A DNA stretch of 64,000 nucleotides, taken from NCBI GenBank assembly GCA_947685225.1, contig CANTUV010000004.1, positions 11,315,001 through 11,379,000 on the forward strand, in the 5' to 3' direction. The translations under genes and the position numbers were made by a program. Below the pieces are notes generated by a model. That model made no database searches. It had not been told where the DNA came from and was given only the letters and a program-made list of their open reading frames with translations. The DNA comes from Garcia nutans (Eukaryota; Streptophyta; Magnoliopsida; Malpighiales; Euphorbiaceae). This document shows positions 10,658 through 23,071 of this stretch, in pieces; position 1 is the first letter of the stretch; each line of letters begins with the position of its first letter.

Positions 10658-11360
10658 TAGTACATACTTTGATAATGAAAGAAAACTTAAAGGAATAATG
10701 CAAAATGCTTTTACTTTGAAACTTACAATATTGCATGCAAATACACATTAGAACTTATATATTTTTCTTATAAAACCATCATATGTTACATCACATACAT
10801 TGGGCCCAAATGACCCTATACAATATTCAGGTCCTAGAGATATTGTTTTGGAATATTTTGACACCCAATGTCTAGCTCAAATGCAAATCATATATTGGTA
10901 ATGCCCAGCTTCTAGCCTGAAGGCAAATCATACATAAGCATGCCATATACATATCACCAAACACAATACTCTAGAACATAAAATTATATAAGGCAACACA
11001 CATATCATATACATATCCATACTTTTTCATTACATTGTCAATTATACCACATTCCATTGTTTCACCATATTTTCCATACTTTCTCATCACAAACATCAAA
11101 TGCATTGCCACTTATACAATATGGCTGAATCATGCCCTTAAATTGGTATAAATACTTTCTCTTCACAAACACATACAACAATGCCATTAACCATCTTAAA
11201 ATGGCATAATTATTCATTCATTATGCCTTTAAACACATAACTATGCACTTTACATGTGAATTCACACATCAAAGTAGAATAGTATCAATGCCATTATACA
11301 ATGTAACATGCCATTCTAAAGCATTTTAGTACATTTCTATCAAAGCATGTACTAACTCGT

Positions 11361-12728
11361 TGTCCCAAGATGGCAACTAAGAGGGGGGTGAATTGGTTTT
11401 CTGAAGAAATGATGGCAAATTAAAAACTCAATAAACAGGAAATGTGGAAGAGAGAAATGGTTGAGTAGTGAGTAGAAGAAAGAACACACAAGATTTACAG
11501 TGGTTCGGATTTTCTCCAATCCTACATCCACTTCCTTAACAACTTGTTAAGGTTCCACTAACTTTGAAGTTTTACAAGCTCACTTCCAACTTTGGTGTTT
11601 TCACAAGTTCACACCTAACTTGACAAGTGTTTTACTAAGGCTAACACTCAAACCACTTGCAAGAGTTTTACTAGGCTCACTCTCACAACCTTTACAAGAG
11701 TTTTTTCCAGGCTCACTCTCACAACCTAAGTTTTTTCAAGCTCACACTCAAACTTTTACAATGGTGTTTCTAAAGCTTACACCTAACATTCATTACAATT
11801 CAAATGTTAATTGAAGTAAAAGAAAATATGTTGCTTGGCTATCAAATTTTTGAATCCTCTACTATATTTTTACAGAATAATTATGTATTTATAGCCAATG
11901 TGGTCTAACTAGCCGTTATAGAAAGTGAGAGATAAGACTTGGCAGTTTAGACCTTGTTTGAGTAAACTGTTTGAAGCTGTTAGCGGTCATCCTTGATACT
12001 AGGATAGTCGTTGAAATGTCCTACGTGGTCGCCCTTCGATGAGAGATGGTCGCTGCATCCAAATTTGCTTCAACGGTCAAATTTTAAGTGCTCTACTGCT
12101 GGAATCTTGCCCATATTGTGGTTGTCAGGACGGTTGTGCATAAGGTTGGTGCGGTCACCCTTTTTGAATGCTTAAGCGGGTTTATAACGGTCATCACACG
12201 TGACATTCTTTAACTGGGCAAAATAAAATTCTGCCTAAATATGAATATAGCAGTCGCCCTAGGTGCCAATTCGAGTTCGAGTTGAGAGACTCGTGTTGAA
12301 CTTCTGGACGCACCTTAGGACATGAAAACTACTGTCAGCTTGAGCAGTTTTCTCTTGAATTAGCAGAGCGGTCGCGGAGTCTGAAGGGAGGTTGTGATAT
12401 CAGTAAACGAGACCGTATTCTTCACCGTGCTTATCACCACAAACCTTACTGGAATTTGGATGATTTGAGTTTCTCCTATTGCGGTCTTCCATTTTTGTAG
12501 GACGGTCGCTCATGTTGGTGTGCGGTCTCGACGGTGGTCGAGTTTCTGACCGCGAACCCTACTCAATTCAGTGGGGCAGTCGTCTCCATGGTTTGTGCGA
12601 CCGCTAAAGGTGCCCTGTTCAACTTATTTGAAACAACCTAATCCTGCAACAAGGTTCTTTAAACACATGTTAAATAAGTCATTCAATTTGAGTTGTCAAT
12701 GATCAAAATTGAGATCATTTGGCTAACA
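11361..12728 (-). repeat. 3' LTR of the Copia element
   Basis: It begins TGTTAGCC on the minus strand and ends with the complement of TGTCCCAAGATGG at 11361. It is 1.37 kb and matches the LTR at 18494-19882 throughout, but lacks a 19-bp stretch present there near 19694. It is rich in GGTCGC/GCGACC-like motifs between 11970 and 12605. Confidence 0.9.
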
Positions 12729-12742
12729 ATCTGCCCCATTTT
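12729..12742 (-). other. Copia polypurine tract
   Basis: On the minus strand AAAATGGGGCAGAT directly precedes the TG of the 3' LTR, as expected for a plus-strand primer. Confidence 0.75.
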
Positions 12743-13139
12743 GACTTTAACAATCAAATAGAATGATGATATAAATTGAAAGAAATGTAAATTAAGTTGG
12801 CTTCTCATGTGTTAAGTGTTAATACATTTCTACAAAGCTCCCCCTAAACATATGCATGAATCATGTTTATGTTGGAGCCTATAACTTGGCACATTTGTAA
12901 AATGACATTCCCATTTTAAATCTTTTCCCTTTATTTATATCTTTCCCTTTGGTTATATCTTTTCCACAGTACATATTCTCTCCCCCTTTGTCTTAAGCAA
13001 AATGCATAATAGAAGAAAAATATGGTAAGGTGTAAAACATGGTGTTATTAGAAAGAAAGTAGTACAAAGATAACAAGAAACAAACAAACAAAAAAGAAAC
13101 AAAATCAAAGCAGAAACAAAAACAGAAGAAAAAATTAAA
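12743..13139 (-). other. Copia 3' untranslated region
   Basis: This is the spacer between the extra ORF and the polypurine tract, pyrimidine-rich on the minus strand. Open frames here are hydrophobic by composition only. I see no gene. Confidence 0.5.
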
Positions 13140-13714
13140 CTAATCAGAATCTTCATCCTCATCTAGCTCTTCTTCTTCTATAGGAGCTTTTCCCTTATCA
13201 AGAGGGACATTGCTAGTAGAGCTAGTGCTGATGGATTCTTCTTCTTCAGGGAGACTTTTTGTATGATCGCTTATATCCCAATCCTCAAGATTGCATTGAG
13301 GCAAATTCAGCTTGCCTTGCATTTCATAGAGATCATGATGCATGTGAGATATAAGGTCAATTCTTTTGTTCAAATGATAGAATCTCTTGGAGACACTTTT
13401 CTTGAACCGAGAAAGTTTCCTAGAGAGTGATTTGATAGCTTTTAAAATGAGTTTTGTAGGAAAGCTGGTTTGGGTAGGTTTAGATGAGGAAGCTTTGGGA
13501 GGTAGTTCAACAGCAACTTCCAAGGAGTCTCCTTCTTCCTCAATGGTGTACCTTGGTCTTTTCCTCTGTCAGTCAACAACTTCTCATTCTCTAAAATAGT
13601 ACACATATGTCATTCCTTATCTAAACCCTCATCTATAGGTTCACTTATGGTGATTCATAAAGGTTTCTTTCCTTTCCCTTTCCCTTTGGAAGTAATTTTC
13701 TTTTTGGGGGCCAT
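13140..13714 (-). pseudogene. Extra ORF downstream of Copia pol
   Basis: It starts at 13714 with MAPKKKITSKGKGKGKK, a lysine-rich nuclear-localisation-like start. An in-frame stop follows, then a shifted frame continues through RYTIEEEG and an arginine/lysine-rich middle (LSRKLSRFKKSVSKR). The tail is acidic (EEEELDEDEDSD) and ends at 13140. SIRE-type Copia elements are known to carry a so-called env-like ORF here; I see no signal peptide or clear membrane anchor, so I do not call it an envelope protein. About 190 codons in all, broken by at least one stop and one frameshift. Confidence 0.55.
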
Positions 13715-14290
13715 TAGAGTTGAAGAAGTAGAAGAAAACTGGAAAACAGAGAGTATTTGAGAAGGAGATGATCTTGAGAGGATTTGGAGATTTGGAGGGA
13801 AGTTTGTATGTTATAAGAGGTAAATGATCCATTTAACTAATGTATGATGGTCTTAAATAGAAGAAATTAAGAAAGTAGCCGTTTATGACTGTTGAAGGTT
13901 GGAAAATCACGACCTTTCATACAGCCAACGGTTACAAAATTTCGAGCAGAGTGTACAGAGTGCGGTCACCTATTTGTATAGATGCGATCGCTAAAGACAC
14001 TCTAGTTACCATTAGAGTAAGTTGTGCTCTCGCAAGTGCAGAGAATGTCTGCAACGGTCAAAACTATTCAAATTATTGCGACCGCGCACAGGGTTTCCCG
14101 ACCGCTCGCAGAGGTGTCAATTCAGATGAATCTTTCTGGCAAAATTGCGACTGCTAGAGGCATTGGAACGAACGCGAGTAGCTCAAAAATGAAAGATGCA
14201 AAGAAAAATGATGGATTTTTACAGTTTTAAGCAAAGTGATCAAAGTTTATGCTTGAGATGTTTAAGAAATTTTTATTGATAGGCAATCTT
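13715..14290 (-). other. Spacer between Copia pol and extra ORF
   Basis: This is non-coding, apart from chance open frames. From 13910 to 14165 it contains several GCGACC/GGTCGC-like motifs of the kind dense in the LTRs, for example near 13985, 14080 and 14098. It may be the leader of a separate transcript for the extra ORF, but nothing here proves that. Confidence 0.4.
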
Positions 14291-17200
14291 TTATCCATTT
14301 ATGGAAGTTCCATCAATCATACCTAAATTAAGTTTAATGAAGTTAAGCCTATCTTCATTCGAAGGTTTTGTAAAGATATCAGCAAGTTGATTATGTGTAT
14401 CTATGAACTTTATGATAATATTCTTGTTTTGTACATTATCCCTCAAAAAATGATGTCTAATGTCTATAGGTTTAGATCTAGAGTGTTGGATAGGATTTTT
14501 AGACAAGTTGATAGCACTCGTGTTATCACATTTAATGGAAATGTTATTAAATACTTTGCCATAGTCAAGCAATTGTTGTTTCATCCATAATACTTATGTG
14601 CAACAAAAACATGCTGCAACATATTCGGCTTTCGCCGTAGACAAGGCTACCGATGCTTGTTTCTTACTATGCCAAGAAACTAGACAATTGCCAAGAAAGT
14701 GACATGCTCCTGTTGTGCTTTTTCTATCTAAGATGCTACCAGCATAATCCGCATCCGAAAAACCTAAGATATGAAATGATGTGTTTCTAGGATACCAAAG
14801 ACCTAAATGCAATGTACCGTTTAAATATTTCAAAATTCTCTTAGTAGCATTCAAGTGTGATTCTTTAGGACAAGTTTGAAATCTAGCATAAAGACATACA
14901 CCATACATTATATCAGGTCTAGAAGTGGTTAAGTAAAGTAGTGATCCAATAATACCTCGATATTTCTTTTTATCTAATGCTTTACCATTTTCATCTTTAC
15001 CCAATTTCAAGGATGTGCTCATAGGAGTCTTGCTAGTCTTGCAGTAGTCCATTCCAAATTTCTTGATGAGTTCCTTTGTATATTTTGATTGGTTAATGAA
15101 GATTCCAACTTTTCATTATTTGATTTGTAGTCCAAGGAAGAACTTGGGTTCACCCATCATGCTCATTTCAAATTCCCTAGTCATACAACAAGCAAATTCT
15201 TTGCACAAGGTTTCATTAGCAGCTCCAAATATTATGTCATCCACATAAATTTGTACAATTAAAATGTTATGTTTGTCCTTTTTAACAAAGAGAGTTGTGT
15301 CAACTTTTCCTTTTGAAAAACCATTTTCAAGTAAATATGCACTAAGTCCATCATACCATGCCCTTGGTGCTTGTTTCAATCCATATAAAAGCTTTGGTAA
15401 GTTTGAAAACATGATTTGGAAACTTGTAGTTTTCAAAACCAGGAGGTTGTTCTACATAAACTTCTTCATTTATATATCCATTTAGAAATGCACTTTTAAC
15501 ATCCATTTGAAAGAGTTTAAAGTTCATGTGACATGAAAAGCAAGTAATATTCTAATAGCTTCTAATCTACCTATAGGGGCAAATGTTTCATCATAGTCAA
15601 TACCCTCTTCTTGATTATAGCTTTGGCTACCAATCTTGCTTTATTCCTAACAATGTGTCCATTTTCATCAAGCTTATTTCTATAGACCCATTTGCATCCT
15701 ATGATTGAATGATCTTTAGGTCTAGGAGTGAGTTCCCATACATTATTTCTTTCAATTTGATTAAGTTCATCTTTCATTGCAATCATCCAACTTTCATCGT
15801 TTAGGGCCTCCTCAATGGTCTTTGGCTCAATTTGAGAATCAAAAGCAAAATTAACATCTATATGATTAATTTTAGATCTAGTAGTTACTCCCTTAGATGT
15901 TTCACCAAAGATGAGTTCCTTAGGATGATCTTTCTTGTATTGCCAATCCTTAGGTAGATCTTGAGTCTTTTCTTTAAGTTCATACTGATTGATCCTTAGA
16001 GTATCAATAGTTTCTTGAGGCTCAAGAGTACCTGCAAGGTCATTGGAAGTACTACCTTTCCTTTGATCAAGTTTAGATGATTCATCAAATACAACATGCA
16101 TTGATTCTTAACAACTAGAGTTTTTATGTTAAATACTCTATATGCTTTGCTAGATAATGAGTATCCTAGGAATATGCCTTCATCCGATTTGGATGAAAAT
16201 TTTCCAAGATTTTCCTTGGTGTTCAATATAAAGCATTTGCATCCAAATAATCTAAAATATGCAATTATGGAATTTCTTCCATTCCATAGCTCATAAGAAG
16301 TTTTATTAAATAAAGGCCTTTTGTAAACACTATTTGCAATGTAACAAGCTGTATTAACGACTTCTGCCCAAAAATAAGAAGGTAATTCATATTCATTGAG
16401 CATTGTTCTAGCCATTTCAACCAAGGTTCTATTTTTTCTTTCAACCACACCATTTTGTTATGGAGTTCTAGGAGCAGAAAAATTATGTAAAATGCCAAGT
16501 TCATTACAAAAATTTTCAAAATTTTCATTCTCAAATTCTTTGCCATGAGCACTTCTAATAGATGTGATCACATATCCTTTTTCATTTTGAACTCTTTTTG
16601 TAAACGTTTTGAAGTAATTAAAAGCTTCATTCTTTTGAGCTAAGAAATGAACCCATGTGAATCTAGAGTAATCATCAATAAGAACAAATGCATATAACTT
16701 GCCTCCTAAGCTTGTAACTCTATTTGGTCCAAACAAATCCAAATGAATGAGCTTTAAAGGTCTAGAGGTACTTATAACATTCTTTGATTTAAATGAGCTC
16801 TTATGTTGCTTACCAAGTTGATAAGGTTCACAAATTCTATCTTTGTCATATTTTATCTTAGGGAGACCATCAACTAGGTTTTCATTACAAATACATTTTA
16901 ATTGATCCATACTAGCATGCCCTAGTCTTCTATGCCATAACCATGCGTCATTATTAGTAGAAATTAAACATTTAAATGCATGATTAGAATGTATGTCAAT
17001 TTTATAAGTGTTGTTTGTCCTAGTTCCCTTAAATATAATAACACCATTTGAATTTGTGATTTTGCATCCTTTGGAATCAAAATTTACAATGTATGTTCTA
17101 TCACATAATTAACTAACACTTAGCAAATTATGTTTCAAACCATCAACAAGCCATATATCTTCTATCAAGTCTTTACCAATTATTCCAATGGAGCCAACAC

Positions 17201-18437
17201 CAATAATTTTACCTTTAGCATCATTTCCAAAAGTTACATTACCTCCATATTTGTAAGAAATACTTGTAAAGAGCTTTGCATTCCTAGTCATATGCCTTGA
17301 GCACCCACTATCCACAAGCCATGTGCTTTCGTTGATAGTAGATTTTAGGCATACCTCATTGGAGTCATCTTCAATAGCCATAAGACATAGGTTTGCAATT
17401 CCTTCTTCTTCTTCTTCTTCCTCTTCACGTGAAGAAGAGTTATCCCATGTGGCTTTGAGAGACTTTTTCTTTTCTTTTTCCCATTTCCTTTTGTTCTTTA
17501 CTTTGAAGCAATCCGATTTGATGTGACCAGATTTTCCACATTTATAGCACTTTATCTCATTTTTCTTTTCTTTATCTTTGAAGGAGGATTTAGGAAGTGT
17601 ACCTTTACTAGCTTGTAATCTTTTCTTTCTTTTCCATTCATTAATTCTTTTTGAGAACATTGCCATTTCATCTTCATCATCAGTACCTTCGTTGCTTAAG
17701 CTCTCAACTTCTTTGATTGCTTTGAGAGCAATTGGTTTTCTCTTTTCTTTCTCACCTTGATCTTCTTCTTTTTCACTGTGTAGCTCAAATGTGAGTAGTT
17801 TTCCAACAAGCTCATCAGTTCTCAATGTGCTAAGATCATGAGCTTCTTCGATGGATGATACTTTTTATTCAAAGTTCTTTCTAACTCTTAGGGCTCTCAA
17901 GATTTTGCAGTTTACATCACCTTGATCATATATCTTGCCATACTTCTTTAGTTCATTGATAATAGCAAGCAAGCGATTTGTCATGTCGATGACGTTTTCA
18001 TTTGGTTTCATCTTGAATAGCTCATACTCATGAACATGCATTTGTTTCTTGGTAAATCTCACTTGAGTCGTACCTTCATGATAGTTTTCAAGTGTCTTCC
18101 AAATATAATGTGCACAAGTTAAATGTTGAACTTTTCCACTTTCTTCTCTTAAAATGGAATTCATCAAGATGGAAGTGGCTCTATTGTTCTTGAATCGATC
18201 TTTAACATTGATAGTTGACCATTGTGCTTTGGGAAGAGGAACTTGAATACCATCAACTTCATAAGTGGGAGGTTTCCACTCACTTTCCACAAAATCCCAT
18301 AGCTCAATCCCTTCACTATCTAGAAACAAATACGTTTTGTGTTTCTAATAGGAATAATCCATTCCATCAAAATAGGGTCTAAGGATAGTGTTAAGATTTC
18401 CATGAGAGATTGAGTTTGATGAAGAAGAAGTTGCCAT
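14291..18437 (-). pseudogene. Copia gag-pol polyprotein, broken
   Basis: It starts MATSSSSNSISHGN at 18437. Gag spans to about 17500 and ends in a CCHC knuckle CYKCGKSGHIKSDC. The protease site WLVDSGCSRHM is near 17310. Integrase has HLDLFGPN (16770) and the Glu in VVERKNRTL (16440), but the central catalytic Asp is Ala in SIRSAHGKEF. Reverse transcriptase carries YGLKQAPRAW and YVDD (15255-15390). RNase H includes SDADYAG and ends near 14291 after the DIRHHFLRD block. Breaks include TAG in the early gag (a Trp position in related proteins), TAA near 17863, 17109 and 16457, and frameshifts near 15600 and 15440. It is a single-frame Copia polyprotein in origin and cannot now make full-length enzyme. 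Confidence 0.9.
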
Positions 18438-18476
18438 AGTAGATCAAATTTCATAATTAAGTTTAAGAAATTTCTA

Positions 18477-18488
18477 GCTCTGATACCA
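18477..18488 (-). other. Copia primer-binding site, tRNA-iMet
   Basis: On the minus strand TGGTATCAGAGC lies just inside the 5' LTR, after ACAAT. It is the perfect complement of the initiator tRNA-Met 3' end. It fixes the element orientation as minus. Confidence 0.9.
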
Positions 18489-18493
18489 ATTGT

Positions 18494-19882
18494 TGTCCCA
18501 AGATGGCAACCAAGAGGGGGGTGAATTGGTTTTCTAAAGAAATGATGGCAAATTAAAAACTCAACAAACAAGAAATGTGGAAGAGAGAAATGGTTAAGTA
18601 GTGAGTAGAAGAAAGAACACACAAGATTTATAGTGGTTCAGATTTTCTCCAATCCTACATCCACTTCCTTAACAACTTGCTAAGGTTCCACTAAATTTGA
18701 AGTTTTACAAGCTCACTTCCAACTTTGGTGTTTTCACAAGTTCACACCTAACTTGACAAGTGTTTTACTAAGGCTAACACTCAAACTACTTAGAAGAGTT
18801 TTACTAGGCTCACTCTCACAACCTTTACAAGAGTTTTTCCCAGGCTCACTATCACAACCTAAGTGTTTTCAAGCTCACACTCGAACTTTTACAATGGTGT
18901 TTTTAATGCTTACACCTAACATTCATTACAATTCAAATGTTAATTGAAGTAAAAGAAAATATGTTGCTTGGCTATCAAATTTTTGAATCCTCTACTATAT
19001 TTTTGTAGAATAATAATGTATTTATAATCAATGTGGTCTAACTAGCCGTTATAGAAAGTGAGAGATAAGACTTGGCAGTTTAGAACTTGTTTGAGTAGAC
19101 TGTTCGAAGCTATTAGCGGTCGTCCTTAATACTAGGACGGTCGCTGCAATGTCCTACGCGGTCGCCCTTTGATGAGGGACGGTCGCTGCATTCAAATTTG
19201 CTTCAGTGGTCAAATTTTAAGTGCTCTGCTGCTGGAATCTTGCCTATGTTGTGGTTGACGGGATGGTCGTGCATAAGGTTGGTGCGATCGCCCTTTTTGA
19301 ATGCTTAAGTGGGTTTATAACGGTCATCACACGTGGCATTCTTTAACTGGGCAAAATAAAATTCTGATTAAATATGAATATAGCGATCGCCCTAGGTGCC
19401 AATTCGTGGTCGAGTTGAGAGACTCGCGTCAAACTTCTGGACACACCTTAGGATGCAAACACTACTGTCAGTTTGAGCAGTTTTCTCTTGAATTAGCAGA
19501 GCGGTGGCGGAGCCTGAAGGGTGGTCACAATATCAGTAAGCGAGACCGTATTATTCACCATTCTTGTCACCATGAACTTTACTAAAATTTGGATGATTTG
19601 AGTTTCTCCTATTGTGGTCGTCCATTTTTGTAGGACGGTCGCTCATGTTGATGTGCGATTGCGACGGTGGTCGAGTTTCTGACCGCGAACCCTACTGTGA
19701 TATGGTTTCATCCTTCAATTCAGTGGGGCAATCATCTCCATGGTTTGTGCGACCGCTAAAGGTGCTCTGTTCAACTTATTTGAAATAACCTAATCCTGCA
19801 ACAAGGTTCTTTAAACACATGTTAAATAAGTCATTCAATTTGAGTTGTCAAGGATCAAAATTGAGATCATTTTGTCCAAACA
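18494..19882 (-). repeat. 5' LTR of the Copia element
   Basis: About 1.39 kb, next to the iMet primer site. It keeps more intact GGTCGC motifs than the 3' LTR, for example near 19137, 19160 and 19181. The outer end (19871-19882) differs from the other LTR (TTTGTCCAAACA against TTGGCTAACA), so the exact limit is uncertain. Confidence 0.85.
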
Positions 19883-19947
19883 ACTTTTGTGCTAAAAATC
19901 ACACCTTTATCACCACTTTACTACGATGTCCTTCACCACTTGGTTAG

Positions 19948-22180
19948 TGTGAGCGGGATTTTTGCCCCCACTCCTGGTGGAATGGTTCTTGCAACTTCGG
20001 CACTGTTTAGGCTCGGGGCCTTAGAGAACACAGACCTAAGTCCGGAGAAAATGGAGTCGCCACCCGGACGGGCCGGGAAAAAGAAAGGGGTGGATGACTC
20101 GATTCCTAAGGAATCCCCAACCCCTTAATGGGTTCGGAAAGTTGGGTACGTGTGGGGAAGGTGAGAAATGGCCCAGCACCCCCACAACGCCCGGTTCATT
20201 GGAACCGGCCTCCTTTACAGGTCTTAATATTATAAAATTCTTAAATATAATAAAATTATCCATATTACACACAATAATTAAAAGAAAGCATCAATATATT
20301 AAAATCAAAGCAATGTCCAAACAAAGCAAATAAATGGACACCCATCCAAGGATGGAAACATGTCCTTACATCACATGCCTAAATAGGACACCCACCAAAA
20401 GGTAGAAACATGCCCTTTACATAAGTTCTAAAATAGAAAAGCAAATTAAATTACATGATATTTAACTAATGAGGTACCCACCAAGTGGAAACATACCTCT
20501 TACAACATTTGGAAGTCTAAATAAATTGATAAAAGTAAATAACCATTCATAATAAATAAATTATTCATCAAAGGTATTAATCAAAATATAAAATAAACAT
20601 CCATCCATGATAAATTAAATAAATCAAGTATTGAAATTAAATAAATTAAAGCATAAGAAATAAATCAAAGCATAATCAAGTATGGAATTGAATAAAGCAA
20701 ATAAAAGTCCAATTATGGCTACTATGACTTTTTATGGAATTAAAATAAATTAGGGTTTTATGTTTTAAAGGGTTGGTAAGACTCTTTGATTAACAAAATT
20801 AAGGTTTGAATGATGATATCATGAAACTAGGGTTTTAAACACTTTAAAATACTTTAATTTGTGATTTTTGGTTATTGGGTTCCTAAGCTATTGTGTAAAA
20901 TTTAGGTTTTTATGTTTTTATTTTTTTTTAAAGTTTTAAAAGGATTAGGGTTCATAAAAATTAGGGTTTAAGGTTTTAAAAGGGTTAGTGTTCATTATTT
21001 TGAATTTTGGAAGTTGAATTTGGATTTGATATTGTGGAAGTTGGGTCACGGGTGGTGAATAATTTTTAGGGTTTTAGAAATCAATTTGATATTTTATGAA
21101 GTTTTATGAATTTAAACAAATAAATTAAAGTTTTTATAAGTAGAAAAGATGTTTTAGAAGACTTTTTGAATGAAATAGAACCTACTTTAAAATTTTAAAA
21201 GAAGCAGAATTTACATCTTAGTTTTGTTGAAAAATATGTTCAATTAGAGTTTTAAGGTTTTTAAGAAGAAAAAATAACAATTTTAAGCCTTTTGGAAGAT
21301 AAACCAACGAAATAAGGTTTTTTTTGGCTTTAGAAAAACTAAATTAAAGTTCAAAGGTTTTTAATTTTGATTTCATAAATTTGCTATTGTGTAAAAAAAA
21401 TAATTAAAGAAAATTAATTAACACATACCTTCTTTTGATGATTTCTCCAAAAACAATTCTTCTTGGATGAACTAGCTCTAAAGACAAGCCTTTTTTTTGC
21501 CTTTGAATTGCTTAAATCATGGTGCTACTGTTCCAAAAAAAGGTTGAATTGAATTTCTTCTTTTCCTTCCTTGATTTGGTTTCAAATTTTCCAAGCCACT
21601 CTTGGATTTTTTTCCTCCCTTAAATTAATTGCCTTTGGTCCTTATTTATAGTGGTTTGAGGTTGTTTATTCCTAATTAGTTAAGCTAAGTAATATTAATA
21701 AAAAAAGAAACCAAAACCTAATTGGATTAAGTTTCGAAAAATTTGCGTCGGAAAATTTGCGCTGCCGAAAAAAAACTGCTGCGGAAAAACTGCGCTGGCA
21801 AAAATATCTGCTGTAGCTGGCTGCGGCAGCACGCGCGGAGCGGGTCTGTAAGCTATTTCACAGGCAGAAAATTTCTGCGTGCTATTTCGCATGCACAAAA
21901 TTTCTGCGTGCAAAATAGCACAGTGATTTCGCCCGCAGGAAATTCCTGCGGGCGAAATGCCCACGAGCCAGCGCGACGATTTTTTCATCGTCGATTTTTC
22001 CGACTCCGATTTTTATTTTTTGACTTTTATTTGTTTATTTCTATTTTTTATTAATAAAAATTAGATACTAAAGCAAAAATTATTTAATAAAAATTATTTT
22101 GGACCAATTAGACAACAAAAATCATTTTAGACTAAATAAAACATATTGGACCGGATTGGGTTAAAAATTAAGGGTCTACA
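19948..22180 (-). mobile_element. Tat-like solo LTR with target duplication GTTAG
   Basis: The sequence runs from TGTGAGCGGG to GGGTCTACA and is flanked by GTTAG at 19943-19947 and 22181-22185. There is no primer site or internal sequence, so it is a solo LTR, 2,233 bp. It gives the cleanest limits for this LTR family. It inserted into the Gypsy solo LTR only 65 bp from the Copia element. Confidence 0.93.
21926..21958 (-). other. Perfect hairpin in Tat-like LTR C
   Basis: Two perfect 16-base arms (21926-21941 and 21943-21958) flank one A, with core CGCCCGCAGGAA. It lies about 222-254 bp from the LTR start. Neighbouring sequence 21840-21920 adds further foldback of GCATGCA/TGCGTGC type. Confidence 0.9.
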
Positions 22181-23071
22181 GTTAGGAAAATTACTATCTA
22201 CTCAACACCTAATCAAAATGTGAATGTATATAATACATTATAATTACATTTCTGTGCATAGTACACATCAATTTACAACATTTCCTTCAAACTTTAAAAT
22301 TTTGCCCTAACCTTCTTTAATTTTGGAAAATCATTTGAATCAATTTCGAAGTGAATTGTAAGTTCATTTCCACTATTATAATCATATTATAACATGATTT
22401 AAATAATTAAATCCAATTAACAATCATTCATTATAAAAGTTCCATCAAAAATCCTAAATTCACCACTAACTCATTCAAACTTCTGCCAAACCTAATTGTT
22501 TGAACATTTAACCTCAAAATCTGTGTTTCTACAACAAGCTAACATCATCCATACCTATTTAATAAATTATCAAACACTTCTTCAAAAATATAAATCTCAC
22601 ATAATAGAAAATTTCAAAGAAGCTTCTCAAATTCAAAAGAGACTTACTAATTAGTTGATAATCTACCAAAAGTTCCTTTAATTCTTGAAAATCCTACCAA
22701 AAGTTAGTGTTTGGATGAAGCAAAAACCATCCCTTGCCCATGGAGGAATTCGACCATGGAGAGAAGAGAGGAAGAAGAGATGTAAATATTTTGATTTTCT
22801 TTTTCTCTACTCATTTTTAACCATATATATATTATTTAATTATTTTAATTAATTACTTATTTATTTATTTTAACAATTCAATTTTTTTAACTTTTTAACC
22901 TTTTAATACTTATACTTTGACTTTACTATTTACCATTTGACTTTTATATGTTATATATGTTTAACATATAATTCACATATATTTTATATTTCCTACCTTT
23001 CAACATCTTAATTAACCTTCTACTTTATTTATTTAATTATATTTTAGCAAAACTTTGGGTGTTACATTAGG

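Larger units (their letters stand above)
11361..19882 (-). mobile_element. Ty1/Copia element (SIRE-like), degenerate
   Basis: The element is 8.5 kb with LTRs at 11361-12728 and 18494-19882, an iMet primer site, a gag-pol region, an extra downstream ORF and a polypurine tract. The domain order protease, integrase, reverse transcriptase, RNase H defines Ty1/Copia. A long spacer with an extra ORF and long LTRs suggest the SIRE/Maximus lineage, which I infer rather than prove. I could not find a target duplication: the left flank is CTCGT and the right is ACTTT, and the right LTR end is diverged. Confidence 0.9.
10055..23066 (-). mobile_element. Gypsy solo LTR split by two later insertions
   Basis: The outer ends are TGTAACACCC and GGGTGTTACA, and both sides carry the target duplication TTAGG (10050-10054 and 23067-23071). 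No primer site or internal region belongs to it, so it is a solo LTR. On the minus strand it starts at 23066. Its own sequence is 10055-11360, 19883-19947 and 22186-23066, about 2.25 kb in all. It has the double-hairpin module (10621-10657) shared with Tekay-like LTRs. A Copia element and a Tat-like solo LTR sit inside it. Confidence 0.9.

Noticed and set aside
13885..14230. Two overlapping ORFs on the plus strand
   Set aside because: They lie opposite the Copia spacer and their open frames come from GGTCGC-type motifs; no domain.
17323..17526. Plus-strand serine-rich ORF
   Set aside because: It is the reverse of the glutamate/lysine-rich gag region of the Copia element.
11356..19887. Target duplication for the Copia element
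   Set aside because: CTCGT and ACTTT flank the inferred ends and do not match; the right LTR end is altered.
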